DNA of 49,371 nucleotides from Acidimicrobiaceae bacterium (lineage in GTDB: Bacteria > Actinomycetota > Acidimicrobiia > Acidimicrobiales > RAAP-2): NCBI GenBank assembly GCA_003160115.1, contig PLQL01000033.1, forward strand, positions 53,699 through 103,069, in the 5' to 3' direction. Positions 28,527 through 38,198 of this stretch are shown one piece after another (positions within the stretch are counted from its first letter, which is position 1; every line of letters begins with the position of its first letter). The notes beneath the pieces were generated by a model that saw only the letters and a program-made list of their open reading frames with translations, ran no database searches and was not told the origin of the DNA. The translations under genes and the position numbers were made by a program.

Positions 28527-29600
28527 TTACTCGCCAGTAGAAACCGACGCAACTCGACGAACAGATTTCACAAAAAAACGAAGTCGGCGCCCCAATCCAG
28601 CGATGCCGTGAGGAGCGAAGAGCATCGTCAGGATGAGAAGAACCCCGAAGATGATCCCCTGCATGTTGGCACCGAGATTGGAAGTGGGGTTGATTCCAGT
28701 TAATGAATTGAGGTGACTGATCAAATTTGTGCTGAACGCATAGATGATCCCACCTATCACCGCACCGCTCAAGGTACCTATGCCTCCCAAGACCATCAAA
28801 GTCAGCAAGGTGATTGACAACGTGAGCGGGAATGCCGAAGGATTCACTGTGGCGTTGATGAGTACGTAGACCGACCCGCCGAGGCCGGCGAACGCGGCCG
28901 AGACCACGAAGGCAACGGTCCTCGTACGAGGCAGGTTGATGCCAACCAATTCGGCCGCAACGTCATTGTCACGCACCAAGCGCATGGCCCGGCCAGTGTG
29001 ACTGTGAAAGAGGTTCGCCATAAAGAAGAAGGCTACGCCTGCCACCACCACGGCGAGGTCCGCGGTCCACTGGGCGTTCGCATTGATCGTGGCGTTCTGA
29101 CCCGAGAAGAGCCCCAGGAACCAATGGGGGGTGGTCAACGTATTGAAGAACAAGCCACCTTCGCCTCCCGTTACCGACGTGTAGTTCTGAGCAATGGGCG
29201 AGATCGCCGCTGAAAAAGCGAGGGTCATGCCAGCCAAGTAGGGCCCGCTAAGTCGAGTGGACGGAATTGCGATGATCAAGCCGCTAATGGCACCGATCAC
29301 TGTCGCCAAGAAGAAGGTAAAGATTAACGGAGTCGATCCATGATGGACCGCCCAGATTCCGGTGGCGTATGCGCCTACGGCCATGAATCCGGAATTGCCG
29401 AGCGAGATCTGGCCACTCCAGCCAACGAGCCAACTCAGTCCCAGAATGACGATAGAGATTGCGGCCCCGCCCGCCAGCTGAGAATCCGCCACGGGAGGTA
29501 GTACGAAAGTAATTGCGAGCGTGAGTATGGTAACGGCCAACACACCAGTAAGACGTGCGGTCGTTCGCTCTTGAGCAACGATTGAGCGGAACCATTTCAT
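28527..29600 (-). CDS. livM: Branched-chain amino-acid ABC transporter permease (LivM-like)
   Basis: GLSWLVGWSGQISLGNSGFMAVGAYATG; MKWFRS start overlaps the LivH-like stop. Confidence 0.92.
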   Translation of the reverse strand: MKWFRSIVAQERTTARLTGVLAVTILTLAITFVLPPVADSQLAGGAAISIVILGLSWLVGWSGQISLGNSGFMAVGAYATGIWAVHHGSTPLIFTFFLATVIGAISGLIIAIPSTRLSGPYLAGMTLAFSAAISPIAQNYTSVTGGEGGLFFNTLTTPHWFLGLFSGQNATINANAQWTADLAVVVAGVAFFFMANLFHSHTGRAMRLVRDNDVAAELVGINLPRTRTVAFVVSAAFAGLGGSVYVLINATVNPSAFPLTLSITLLTLMVLGGIGTLSGAVIGGIIYAFSTNLISHLNSLTGINPTSNLGANMQGIIFGVLLILTMLFAPHGIAGLGRRLRFFVKSVRRVASVSTGE

Positions 29601-30499
29601 CAGACTCGCCTGCCGACGCTCTTGGCGAAGATGCCCTGTGGTCTGATCATTAACGCGACGACGAGGATGATAAGTCCCCCAAGCGATGCCAGATCGGCCG
29701 ACCAATATGCCAAGACAAACTGTTCGGCGATACCGATAAGAAGTCCCCCAATGACCGCGCCCACGGGAGAATCCAAGCCCCCTACCACGGCGGCGATGAA
29801 TCCTGCGATCAAGATCCCGTCCATGTCACTGGGATAGAGCCCGAAACTCCCCGACGCGACGATCACCGCTGCGACCACGCCGACGCCCGCCGACAACATC
29901 CAACCAATCGTGAGCATTCGATTGACCCGAACACCAAGCAAGCGCGCGACTTCAGGTGCGAGTGCTGATGCGCGGAGTTTGAGTCCGAGGTTCGTAAACC
30001 GAAAGAGCACGGCGACCAGGGCCATGATTCCCAGTGCTAGGCCAAATTGGAAAAGGACGAACGGCGAAAGCAGAACGACACGACCTTGATCGTGGAAGTA
30101 GATCTGCGACAATGGCGTCGCGATATTTCGTGTGGTACTGGTCCAAATAGCCTGGGCCACCGCCTCGATGACACCCAGAAACCCGACCGTGACCACAATG
30201 GCATTGATCTCAGGCTTGCCGTAGAGGGGGCGGATGAGGATCCGCTCAGTTAGCCCTCCGAAGAGAAACCCAACAGCGAGGGACACAACGAGACAGAACC
30301 AGTAGTTCAGTCCTCGGTCTATCTCGGTCATGCCGATGTAGCTGGCGAACATCGCCATCGCGCCCTGGGCAAAATTGAGGACGTGCGTGGACTGCCAGAT
30401 GATCACGAGACTTAGTGCAACCAAAGAGTAGATAACGCCCTGCGCCAACCCAGCAAAGATATTGTGCATGATTGGTGAGGCGAGAAATGTGCTCATCAT
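29600..30499 (-). CDS. livH: Branched-chain amino-acid ABC transporter permease (LivH-like)
   Basis: GLAQGVIYSLVALSLVIIWQSTHVLNFAQGAMAMFASYIG; GLDSPVGAVIGGLLIGIAE. Confidence 0.94.
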   Translation of the reverse strand: MMSTFLASPIMHNIFAGLAQGVIYSLVALSLVIIWQSTHVLNFAQGAMAMFASYIGMTEIDRGLNYWFCLVVSLAVGFLFGGLTERILIRPLYGKPEINAIVVTVGFLGVIEAVAQAIWTSTTRNIATPLSQIYFHDQGRVVLLSPFVLFQFGLALGIMALVAVLFRFTNLGLKLRASALAPEVARLLGVRVNRMLTIGWMLSAGVGVVAAVIVASGSFGLYPSDMDGILIAGFIAAVVGGLDSPVGAVIGGLLIGIAEQFVLAYWSADLASLGGLIILVVALMIRPQGIFAKSVGRRV

Positions 30500-31203
30500 T
30501 GAACCAAGCCAAGGTAGTAATGACGGAGATTCTTGTCATTGGCGATCACGTCCGCTTCACCGCTCGCTACGACGGTCCCTAAGTGCAACACCACTGCGTC
30601 GTGGGCGATTCGCAATGCACTCTTCGCGTTCTGCTCCACCAACAAGACCGTCAAATCGCTGGCGTGACAGAGTTCAAGAATCAAGTTCATCAATTCCGAC
30701 GTCACTAGGGGCGCCAGCCCAAGTGAAGGCTCGTCTAACAGCAGCACCCGGGGATTACTTATCAGCGCTCGCGCCATAGCGAGCATCTGACGTTCGCCCC
30801 CGGACAAGGTTGCGCAATATTTCTTTCGCCGCTCGCCTAAAACCGGAAATTGCGTGTACTGCTTTTCGAGTCCCTCGCGGATATCGACTTTGCTCGCGAA
30901 GGCGCCGAGGCGCAAGTTCTCCTCGACCGTGAGCTCGTAGATGACACCTCGACCCTCCGGCACGTGCGCCACACCAAGCCGCGCGATGTTCTCGGTGGAC
31001 GTCGACAAGATCGACCGGTCGCCAAAAAAGACCCTCCCGCTCTTGGGCGCGACGAGCCCCGAAATGGTTCGAAGAAGAGTTGACTTGCCGGCGCCATTGG
31101 CCCCCAGAATGGCCGTCACCCGTCCTGGGTTGGCCTGGACGCTGACGTCGTCGAGCGCGCGAATTGCGCCATAGTTGACTGTAAGGTTTTCAACTCGAAT
31201 CAC
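30496..31203 (-). CDS. livF: ABC transporter ATP-binding protein (LivF-like)
   Basis: GANGAGKSTLLRTISG; LSGGERQMLAMARALISNPRVLLLDEPSLGLAP. Confidence 0.95.
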   Translation of the reverse strand: MIRVENLTVNYGAIRALDDVSVQANPGRVTAILGANGAGKSTLLRTISGLVAPKSGRVFFGDRSILSTSTENIARLGVAHVPEGRGVIYELTVEENLRLGAFASKVDIREGLEKQYTQFPVLGERRKKYCATLSGGERQMLAMARALISNPRVLLLDEPSLGLAPLVTSELMNLILELCHASDLTVLLVEQNAKSALRIAHDAVVLHLGTVVASGEADVIANDKNLRHYYLGLVQ

Positions 31204-31979
31204 GAGTCGACTCCGAGGTAGGCGGCCAGAACTTCGGGATCCGTGCTTATTGTTGCCGGTGCTCCGGTCGCGATCACCTTGCCGAAGTTGAGGACGACGA
31301 GTCGGTGCACCAAGGGCATAACGAAATCCATGTTGTGTTCAACCAGTAAGACACTCATTGACTCACGTAACTGGACTATCAACTCAGCCAATTCCTGAAG
31401 TTCATTCTCGTCGAGACCCGACGCTGGTTCGTCCAACATGAGTAACGACGGCCTTCCCATCAAGGCCCGAGCGATGGACACCTTCTTGGAGATGCCGTAC
31501 GGGATGCTGTAAGGCAGCGCGGAGGCGAATTTCGCGATACCGAGTCGTTCCAGTTGGGCCATCGCATCGTCGCGCAACTTCAGTTCGTGACGGAATCCTG
31601 CGGGGAAGCCGAAGAGCGACGAAGCGAAACCACGGCCAACGTGTCCCTGAGCGCCAGCCATTACGTTCTCCAAAACACTCATGTTCGTGAAGAGTCCTAC
31701 TCCCTGCAGCGTGCGAGCGACGCCCGCCGCGCACAACTGCGAGGTCGTAAGGGCGTTGTGACCCAAAGCAGGGAAACGGACGGTGCCCGAATCGGCTTTC
31801 TGGAAACCACAGATGACGTTGAACGCCGTTGTCTTGCCGGCCCCGTTAGGACCTATGAGACCAACTATCTCCATCGGCTGAACGTCGAAGGAAACCTCAT
31901 CCAGAGCGAGCAGTCCACCGAACCGGACTGTGACATCCTCCAGTTCCACCGTTGCTTCGACAATGGGCTCCCCGCTCAT
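31200..31979 (-). CDS. livG: ABC transporter ATP-binding protein (LivG-like)
   Basis: GPNGAGKTTAFNVICGF; variant signature; LLMLDEPASGLDENELQEL. Confidence 0.94.
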   Translation of the reverse strand: MSGEPIVEATVELEDVTVRFGGLLALDEVSFDVQPMEIVGLIGPNGAGKTTAFNVICGFQKADSGTVRFPALGHNALTTSQLCAAGVARTLQGVGLFTNMSVLENVMAGAQGHVGRGFASSLFGFPAGFRHELKLRDDAMAQLERLGIAKFASALPYSIPYGISKKVSIARALMGRPSLLMLDEPASGLDENELQELAELIVQLRESMSVLLVEHNMDFVMPLVHRLVVLNFGKVIATGAPATISTDPEVLAAYLGVDS

Positions 31980-32171
31980 AGTGGACCAAACTACTCTCGC
32001 CGCACACGGAGTGCGAAAGTGACGAAAGGGAGAATGACGACTCAATCTCTAGTTTCAGCCGCGTAGCCCAACGCATCTGCCGGCGACTGGCCACTTTACT
32101 TTGCATTAACGTTGAGCAACGCCGTAGTGTTCTCGCGCGCGACACGGTTCATCTCACCCTGAGGAGTTGCA

Positions 32172-33248
32172 ATGGCGACCACGATCGCAAGAGTCATCGT
32201 CTGTGACGGCGACGAAACTGGCCAGGAGCTACTTGACCAATCACTCCGGGTGATGACGGGCGATCTGCTTGGTGTAAGCCTCCAATTCGAACATTTTGAC
32301 CTTTCTCTCGAAAACCGTCGCGCGACGAACAACGAGGTCGTTCGAGAGGCTGCGGCCGCGATGGTCGAGACCGGACTCGGGCTCAAGGCAGCCACCATCA
32401 CGCCGCCCGAAATGGGCGGCGTCGGCTCGCCCAACCGGCTCCTGCGTGAAGGCATCGGCGGCTCCGTGATCGTCCGGACTGGGCGTCGCATTCCTGGCGT
32501 CTCACCCGTCGTCGCCACCAACAAGCCGATCATCGTGATTCGCATGGCGGTGGGTGACGCCTATGGTGCGGACGAAGGGCGTGAAGGAACGCCCGGGAGT
32601 TTCGACGAAGTGGCGTGGCGTACCGAACGAATCGACCGCTCGGTTTGCCGATTCGTTTCGGAATACTCGTTCAAGGCCGCCGCTCAAGCCCACGGCATTG
32701 TCTACGGAGGACCGAAGTGGACAGTGTCGCCCACCTACGAGGGCATGCTCAAAGAAGAGATGGACGCCGCGGCGAAACGATATCCCGACGTCACCTACCG
32801 CCCCATCCTCATTGACGCGACCTACGCAGGTCTGCTGACCGACGTGCACGAGCAAACCCTCGTCATCCCTTCGCTCAATCGCGACGGCGACTGCTTGAGT
32901 GACTTCGTGCTCGCTATATTCGGCTCGATCGCGGGCGCGGAGTCCGTGCTCATGGCCCTGGACGAGAATCTTCATCCTCGAGTTGCCATGGCCGAGGCAC
33001 CCCACGGCACCGCGCCAACGTTGCAGGGAAAGAACGTCGCGAACCCGATGGCGATGCTGCTCGCCCAAGCAGCGTTGCTCGACCAGGCCGCGCTCCATTT
33101 GGACGACCCGAATTTCCAGGTGGCGGGCGATCGACTACGTACGGCCACTCTCGAAGGCGCCGCCGACGGGATACGGACCTTCGACCTCGGTGGTGAGTCC
33201 ACCACGAGCGGCGTCGTCGACGACGTGATAAGTCGCCTCAACACCTAA
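32172..33248 (+). CDS. Isocitrate/isopropylmalate dehydrogenase family protein
   Basis: GDETGQELLD; FLIDATYAGLL-like region; AMAEAPHGTAPTLQGKNVANPMAMLLAQAALL. Confidence 0.9.
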   Translation: MATTIARVIVCDGDETGQELLDQSLRVMTGDLLGVSLQFEHFDLSLENRRATNNEVVREAAAAMVETGLGLKAATITPPEMGGVGSPNRLLREGIGGSVIVRTGRRIPGVSPVVATNKPIIVIRMAVGDAYGADEGREGTPGSFDEVAWRTERIDRSVCRFVSEYSFKAAAQAHGIVYGGPKWTVSPTYEGMLKEEMDAAAKRYPDVTYRPILIDATYAGLLTDVHEQTLVIPSLNRDGDCLSDFVLAIFGSIAGAESVLMALDENLHPRVAMAEAPHGTAPTLQGKNVANPMAMLLAQAALLDQAALHLDDPNFQVAGDRLRTATLEGAADGIRTFDLGGESTTSGVVDDVISRLNT

Positions 33249-33656
33249 GGCATCACGATCTCCAAGCAGAATTCGAATACGTCTTGATAGTCCACGAAGT
33301 TTGCGAGCGAGGCGATGTCGCCAACGATCTGCCATGAATCAACATTAAGCAGGTCGTCGAGCGACCTCGAGCCTGAAGAGAACTCCAAGAACGCCGCGAT
33401 GGTCGTGCGAATTTCGAACCTCGCCCGGGGATTGGTTTCCCTATGACGCGTGCACCACGCGACGGCAAACGCTAAGGATCCACGCGTCCTCGTCACGATC
33501 ACTGACCGCAAGATTCATCTCGAGTTTGGGCTCAGTCGCTCGCGGCTCAACGAGACACACGCCAATCAATTCAATTAATAGCGCCACGGTCATTGAACGA
33601 ACCTCGCGAGTCGCATTCACTCGTTTGGGTGACTGATCTGCTGCCTCGCCAGTCAC
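33245..33656 (-). pseudogene. Possible small protein split over two frames
   Basis: MTVALLIELIGVCLVEPRATEPKLEMNLAVSDRDEDAWILSVCRRVVHAS* and RFEIRTTIAAFLEFSSGSRSLDDLLNVDSWQIVGDIASLANFVDYQDVFEFCLEIVMP* look protein-like but are in adjacent frames. Confidence 0.4.
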
Positions 33657-33756
33657 GCCACGCCAAAGTAACGCGAAGGTGAAATCTGAACCAAAAGTAG
33701 GCCAAATAGGGGCTTTTACCTCTAAAAGTGCCGAGGGTGCTTGCTAAGAGTGGAGT

Positions 33757-34923
33757 GTGCATAACACTTTCGTGCTGGTGTTCGTCGTGCTCATCGCCGT
33801 CGGCTTCGACTTCACCAACGGCTTTCACGACACCGCCAACGCCGTGGCGCCCACCGTCGCCACCGGAGCCCTGAAGCCTCGCACGGCCGTCATCCTTTCG
33901 AGCGCTCTCAACCTCGTTGGCGCGTTCCTCTCACTCAAGGTCGCCGCCACTGTGGCGAGTGGGATCGTGAGCCAGGGCGACATCATCATGCCGGTCGTGA
34001 TCGGCGGACTGATTGGCGCCATTGTGTGGAACGTAACCACCTGGTATTTCGGAATTCCCTCGTCGTCGAGCCACGCACTCATCGGTGGCATCATCGGCGC
34101 GATGATCGCGCACGCGGGTTCAAGTGCCGTGCTCTGGAGTGGCATCGTCGGCAAAGTGCTCGCACCATCAATCGCGGCACCAATCTTCGCACTCGTCATC
34201 GCGGCGATAGCCACCTCGCTCGCCCGTCGCCTCACGAAGAGGTCTGACGACGCGACGAAGTCGGCCGGCATGCGCATCGGACAGATTGGTTCGACGTCGT
34301 TACTCTCGATCGCGCACGGCACGAACGACGCCCAAAAGACCATGGGAGTGGTCACCCTGGCGCTCGTCGCCAACGGAACGCTCGCTCAGAACAGCGCCAC
34401 TCCTAAGTGGGTCGTGCTGATCTGTGGTCTCGCCATCGCGGCGGGCACCATGATCGGCGGCTGGCGCATCATCCGCACTATGGGCCAAGGATTCACGAAG
34501 TTGAGTCCAACCCAAGGCTTCACGGCCCAGATCACGTCGTCGGTGGTCATTCTCACGTCGAGCCACTTCGGCATGCCCCTTTCGACCACGTACGTGGCGA
34601 CCGGCTCCATCCTCGGCGCAGGGGTCGGCACCCGCAAGCGCACCGTACGCTGGAAGTTGGCCGGTCGGGTCGCTACCGCGTGGCTCATCACCCTGCCCTG
34701 CGCCGGCGTCTGCGGCGCCCTCGCCTTCTACGGTCAGCGGGCCTTCGGTGTTTCCTTCGGTGTCGTGGTGATGACCGCGATCTTGATCGGCTACTGCTCG
34801 TTTATCTACTACCACTCGCGCAAGGACAAGATCAACGCGGATAATGTCAACGACAAGTGGGGCGAACACTCAGAGGCATTTGAGAAGCCACTCGAGCCAG
34901 TGGAGGAACCCGTCAAGGTATGA
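33757..34923 (+). CDS. PiT family inorganic phosphate transporter
   Basis: FDFTNGFHDTANAVAPTVATGALKPR; GIPSSSSHALIGGIIGA; IAHGTNDAQKTMGVVTLAL. Confidence 0.96.
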   Translation: MHNTFVLVFVVLIAVGFDFTNGFHDTANAVAPTVATGALKPRTAVILSSALNLVGAFLSLKVAATVASGIVSQGDIIMPVVIGGLIGAIVWNVTTWYFGIPSSSSHALIGGIIGAMIAHAGSSAVLWSGIVGKVLAPSIAAPIFALVIAAIATSLARRLTKRSDDATKSAGMRIGQIGSTSLLSIAHGTNDAQKTMGVVTLALVANGTLAQNSATPKWVVLICGLAIAAGTMIGGWRIIRTMGQGFTKLSPTQGFTAQITSSVVILTSSHFGMPLSTTYVATGSILGAGVGTRKRTVRWKLAGRVATAWLITLPCAGVCGALAFYGQRAFGVSFGVVVMTAILIGYCSFIYYHSRKDKINADNVNDKWGEHSEAFEKPLEPVEEPVKV

Positions 34924-35165
34924 CGGTCACTCCCGCGACACCGCTGATCGACTGGCACGCCCTTGTCCAGGTCCTCTACACGAGCGTCGCCCTGGGCATC
35001 GGACTCGTAGTCCTCTTCTCAGTCGGCGTCCACTCGTTCTCGCACTACCGCCGTGCGGACAGCTCTGTCGCGCTTCGAAGTCTAAGTGTGACCGCCATGG
35101 GTCTCGTTGCTCTGGTCATCGCGGCGACCGTCGTGTGGGGCTTCATCGTCATCATCAATAAATAG
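34920..35165 (+). CDS. Small two-TM membrane protein coupled to the PiT gene
   Basis: ATG overlaps PiT stop (ATGA); two hydrophobic segments. Confidence 0.75.
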   Translation: MTVTPATPLIDWHALVQVLYTSVALGIGLVVLFSVGVHSFSHYRRADSSVALRSLSVTAMGLVALVIAATVVWGFIVIINK

Positions 35166-35207
35166 AGCCGACGAGCAACGGCCCTGGCCAGGCTCTAGAT
35201 TCTTTCC

Positions 35208-36395
35208 ATGAGAGATCGCGAAGTCAACTTCCCCGCGTCTTTCTTGTGGGGCACGTCGACCTCCGCTTATCAGATCGAAGGCGGCGGCACGAACACCGAT
35301 TGGTGGCGTTTCGAACGCGCGCCAGATACGGTAGCGGTCGAGACGTGTGGGGATGCCTGTGATTCGTGGCACCGCTACGAGGAGGACCTGGATCTGCTGG
35401 TGCGATTCGGCTTGAACTCCTTTCGTCTTTCAATCGAATGGGCACGCATCGAGCCCGAACACGGCGTCATCTCGAGCGAGGCGCTCGACCACTACCGAGC
35501 AGTTCTCGAAGCCTGCCACGCACGCGCCATCCTGCCGGTAGTGACCCTGCACCATTTCACACTCCCGCTGTGGGTCGCTGACGCTGGAGGATTTGAAAAC
35601 CCCGAGATCGTTGGCTGGCTAGCGCACTACGCCATGGTCGTCGGCGAAGAATTCGGTGAGTTGATCGGCATTGCGTGCACCATCAATGAGCCCAACATCG
35701 TCGCGGCGATGGGTTACCTCATCGGCATGTTTCCGCCCCAAGTCGCCGATAGCGACCGATTCGTCGCCGTGAACCAGATGATGCGCCAGGCCCACGTCGC
35801 GATGCGCGAGGCGTTACGAGCGGGACCGGGTACCTACCCCATTGGTATGCCGCTGTCGATGCAAGAGTACGAGGCGTTGCCCGGTAGCGAAGAGAAGATG
35901 CATTCGATGCGAGCCGAGATGGAGGACAAGTACCTTCAATCCTCCCAGGAGGACGATTACATCGGCGTGCAGTGCTACACGAAGATGGTCGTGGGGCCCG
36001 ACGGCGTCGTCTTTGACCCGCCCGGCGAGAAGACCGAGATGGGCTATCTCTTTTGGCCCCAGTGCGTCGAGTACACGGTGCGTCGTGCGGCCGCGCTCTC
36101 GTCGCTACCCATCTTCGTCACCGAGAACGGCATCGGTACTGACGACGACGACCAGCGGATTCGTTACCTCAAGGGGGCTCTCCAGGGTCTACACAACGTG
36201 CTCGAGGAGGGCATCGACGTACGCGGCTACTTTCAGTGGTCCTTGCTCGACAACTTCGAATGGTCCTTCGGGTACCGTCCGAAGTTCGGGATCGTGGGCG
36301 TGGATCGCACCACGTTCGCGCGCACGCCCAAGCCCTCAGCCCAGTGGTACGCGGAAGCAACCAGCGATTTCCCTCGCAGCGTCATAGACGCCTAG
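35208..36395 (+). CDS. Glycoside hydrolase family 1 protein (beta-glucosidase-like)
   Basis: FLWGTSTSAYQIEGG; CTINEPN acid/base motif; PIFVTENGIGTDDD nucleophile motif. Confidence 0.96.
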   Translation: MRDREVNFPASFLWGTSTSAYQIEGGGTNTDWWRFERAPDTVAVETCGDACDSWHRYEEDLDLLVRFGLNSFRLSIEWARIEPEHGVISSEALDHYRAVLEACHARAILPVVTLHHFTLPLWVADAGGFENPEIVGWLAHYAMVVGEEFGELIGIACTINEPNIVAAMGYLIGMFPPQVADSDRFVAVNQMMRQAHVAMREALRAGPGTYPIGMPLSMQEYEALPGSEEKMHSMRAEMEDKYLQSSQEDDYIGVQCYTKMVVGPDGVVFDPPGEKTEMGYLFWPQCVEYTVRRAAALSSLPIFVTENGIGTDDDDQRIRYLKGALQGLHNVLEEGIDVRGYFQWSLLDNFEWSFGYRPKFGIVGVDRTTFARTPKPSAQWYAEATSDFPRSVIDA

Positions 36396-36416
36396 AGGGG
36401 CGATCGTTCCAGCAGG

Positions 36417-36518
36417 GCGGGAGAAGCGAGTCAGGTTCGGCGTCGTTAACTCATGGGATCCGTGGTCCCCAAGCAGGTGACGGTTGAGCGAATCAAGCGG
36501 GATCACCACCATTTTCAT
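36417..36518 (-). pseudogene. Truncated sulfatase-family N-terminus (remnant)
   Basis: MKMVVIPLDSLNRHLLGDHGSHELTTPNLTRFSR matches the sulfatase N-terminal pattern (VVxLDSLNRHxLGxYG...TPNLDRF); the similarity stops before the GH1 gene end. Confidence 0.6.
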
Positions 36519-36622
36519 CGGGCGGCCGACGTCACCGGTATCGCTTGTGGAGCCTTGGTGTCAAGGTAGAGTACGCCTCGATTTCACTTGCCGGGTCCGA
36601 ACTCGCGCACTACGTTGTGTCC

Positions 36623-37015
36623 GTGAAACCTCAACTCGAACTCACGGCTCTCGACTGCCCCGACCCGCTCGCTCTAGCCGATTTCTACTCGCGCGTTACG
36701 GGCATGGAGATTGAACCGTTGGATGACGAGGATCCCGGCGAGATCGAGTGGGTGCGTCTCTTGAACGAAGGTATGCCCACACTCGCGTTCCAACGCGTCG
36801 AGAACTACGTCGCGCCAACCTGGCCCGAGGGTCCCGTACCCCAGCAACTGCATCTCGACTTCATCGTCGATGACCTTGACGAGGGCGAGCGCCACATCCT
36901 CGAACAAGGGGCCACCAAGCACTCGTTCCAGCCCGGTGCGGATCAACCCGGTGACACCTTTCGCGTGTACCTCGACCCGGTGGGCCACCCCTTCTGTCTG
37001 GTGCTCCCCTACTGA
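36623..37015 (+). CDS. VOC family (glyoxalase-like) protein
   Basis: LELTALDCPDPLALADFYSRVTGMEIEPLDDEDPGEIEWVRL...LDPVGHPFCLVLPY; GTG start. Confidence 0.88.
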   Translation: MKPQLELTALDCPDPLALADFYSRVTGMEIEPLDDEDPGEIEWVRLLNEGMPTLAFQRVENYVAPTWPEGPVPQQLHLDFIVDDLDEGERHILEQGATKHSFQPGADQPGDTFRVYLDPVGHPFCLVLPY

Positions 37016-37025
37016 GTCGAATCGG

Positions 37026-37862
37026 TCAGCCGAGGCTGAGCAGTGCGATGCCCCCGACGACGAAAACCGCGGGCACGAGCACGCGGAGCAGTCGACCTTC
37101 GCGAAAGATGAACACCCCGATCATCCCCGCCCACAGCACGCCGGTCTCGCGAAGGGCGCTCACCACGCCCAGGGGTGCTCGAATCTGCGCCCAGAGCACC
37201 GCGACGTAACCCACCATTGACAAGACGCCACCGAGCATGCCAACGGACGCTCGGCGCGCTCCTGGCCACCAACCCCGCGGCTGGCGCGCCACCACGGCCA
37301 ACAGCCAGACGCCTGACTGAAGCGAGAAGAGCGTCAGGGCGTAGCGAAGGGCGTTGTTGCTCGAGCGCACACCGAGCCCGTCGACCACCGTATAGATAGC
37401 GATGGCCGCACCAGTCGCGAGGGCCCAGTAGACGCCCTGGCGGTTCGCAATCGCCGGATTCCTTCGAACGGCGAGGCTTACGATGCCGACCACTATCCCG
37501 ACGACACCGAACAACGCACGCAGACTTATATGCTCGCCGGCGAAGATGAGTCCCCCGAGCGAGACCAGTAACGGCGCGATTCCTCGTGCGATGGGATAGG
37601 ACTGGGAGAAATCGGTGCGCCGATAGGCACCCATGAGGAAGAGCTCGTAGCCGACGTGACACAGGACCGAGAACGCGAGATAGACCAACGCCGCCGACTT
37701 GGGCAGTCCCACGAAGGGCCAGGTGACCCAGCACACCAACGCCACACCGAGATTGAGCAGCGCGAAGCTCGCGAATTGATCGTGAAGGCTCTTGGCCATG
37801 GCGTTCCACACTGCGTGTACGAGGCCGGCTCCAAGAACGACCAATACGACGGTGTTGTTCAC
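37026..37862 (-). CDS. EamA/DMT family transporter
   Basis: About 10 hydrophobic segments; AGLVHAVWNAMAKS, YPIARGIAPLLVSLGGLIFAGE. Confidence 0.88.
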   Translation of the reverse strand: MNNTVVLVVLGAGLVHAVWNAMAKSLHDQFASFALLNLGVALVCWVTWPFVGLPKSAALVYLAFSVLCHVGYELFLMGAYRRTDFSQSYPIARGIAPLLVSLGGLIFAGEHISLRALFGVVGIVVGIVSLAVRRNPAIANRQGVYWALATGAAIAIYTVVDGLGVRSSNNALRYALTLFSLQSGVWLLAVVARQPRGWWPGARRASVGMLGGVLSMVGYVAVLWAQIRAPLGVVSALRETGVLWAGMIGVFIFREGRLLRVLVPAVFVVGGIALLSLG

Positions 37863-38021
37863 GCTCAGGCCGTCGCCACTCGCAGAGTTCGACGCACCGA
37901 GGACACGCAGACCAGTCTACGAGCCGGTCGAATTGCGACCTTTGGCCAGCCCCAATTCACACGCCCGCCAACGGATAGACTGACACTTCGCGTCTCGGAG
38001 TCTTCGCTTCGAGAACACCGA

Positions 38022-38096
38022 GGACCTGTGGTGCAGCTCGGAGTGCACGCCGCCCTGTCAAGGCGGAGGTCGCGGGTTCAAATCCCGTCAGGTCCG
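38022..38096 (+). tRNA. tRNA-Asp (GTC)
   Basis: Cloverleaf: acceptor GGACCTG/CAGGTCC, anticodon arm CCGCC-CTGTCAA-GGCGG, T-arm GCGGG-TTCAAAT-CCCGT. Confidence 0.96.
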
Positions 38097-38122
38097 CTCG
38101 ACACCCGAAAGGGTGACGAGGA

Positions 38123-38198
38123 GGTCGAGTAGCTCAGTTGGTAGAGCGCGCGCCTGAAAAGCGTGAGGTCACCGGATCGACGCCGGTCTCGACCACCA
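38123..38198 (+). tRNA. tRNA-Phe (GAA), CCA encoded
   Basis: Acceptor GGTCGAG/CTCGACC, anticodon arm CGCGC-CTGAAAA-GCGTG, T-arm ACCGG-ATCGACG-CCGGT, 3' ACCA. Confidence 0.94.
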
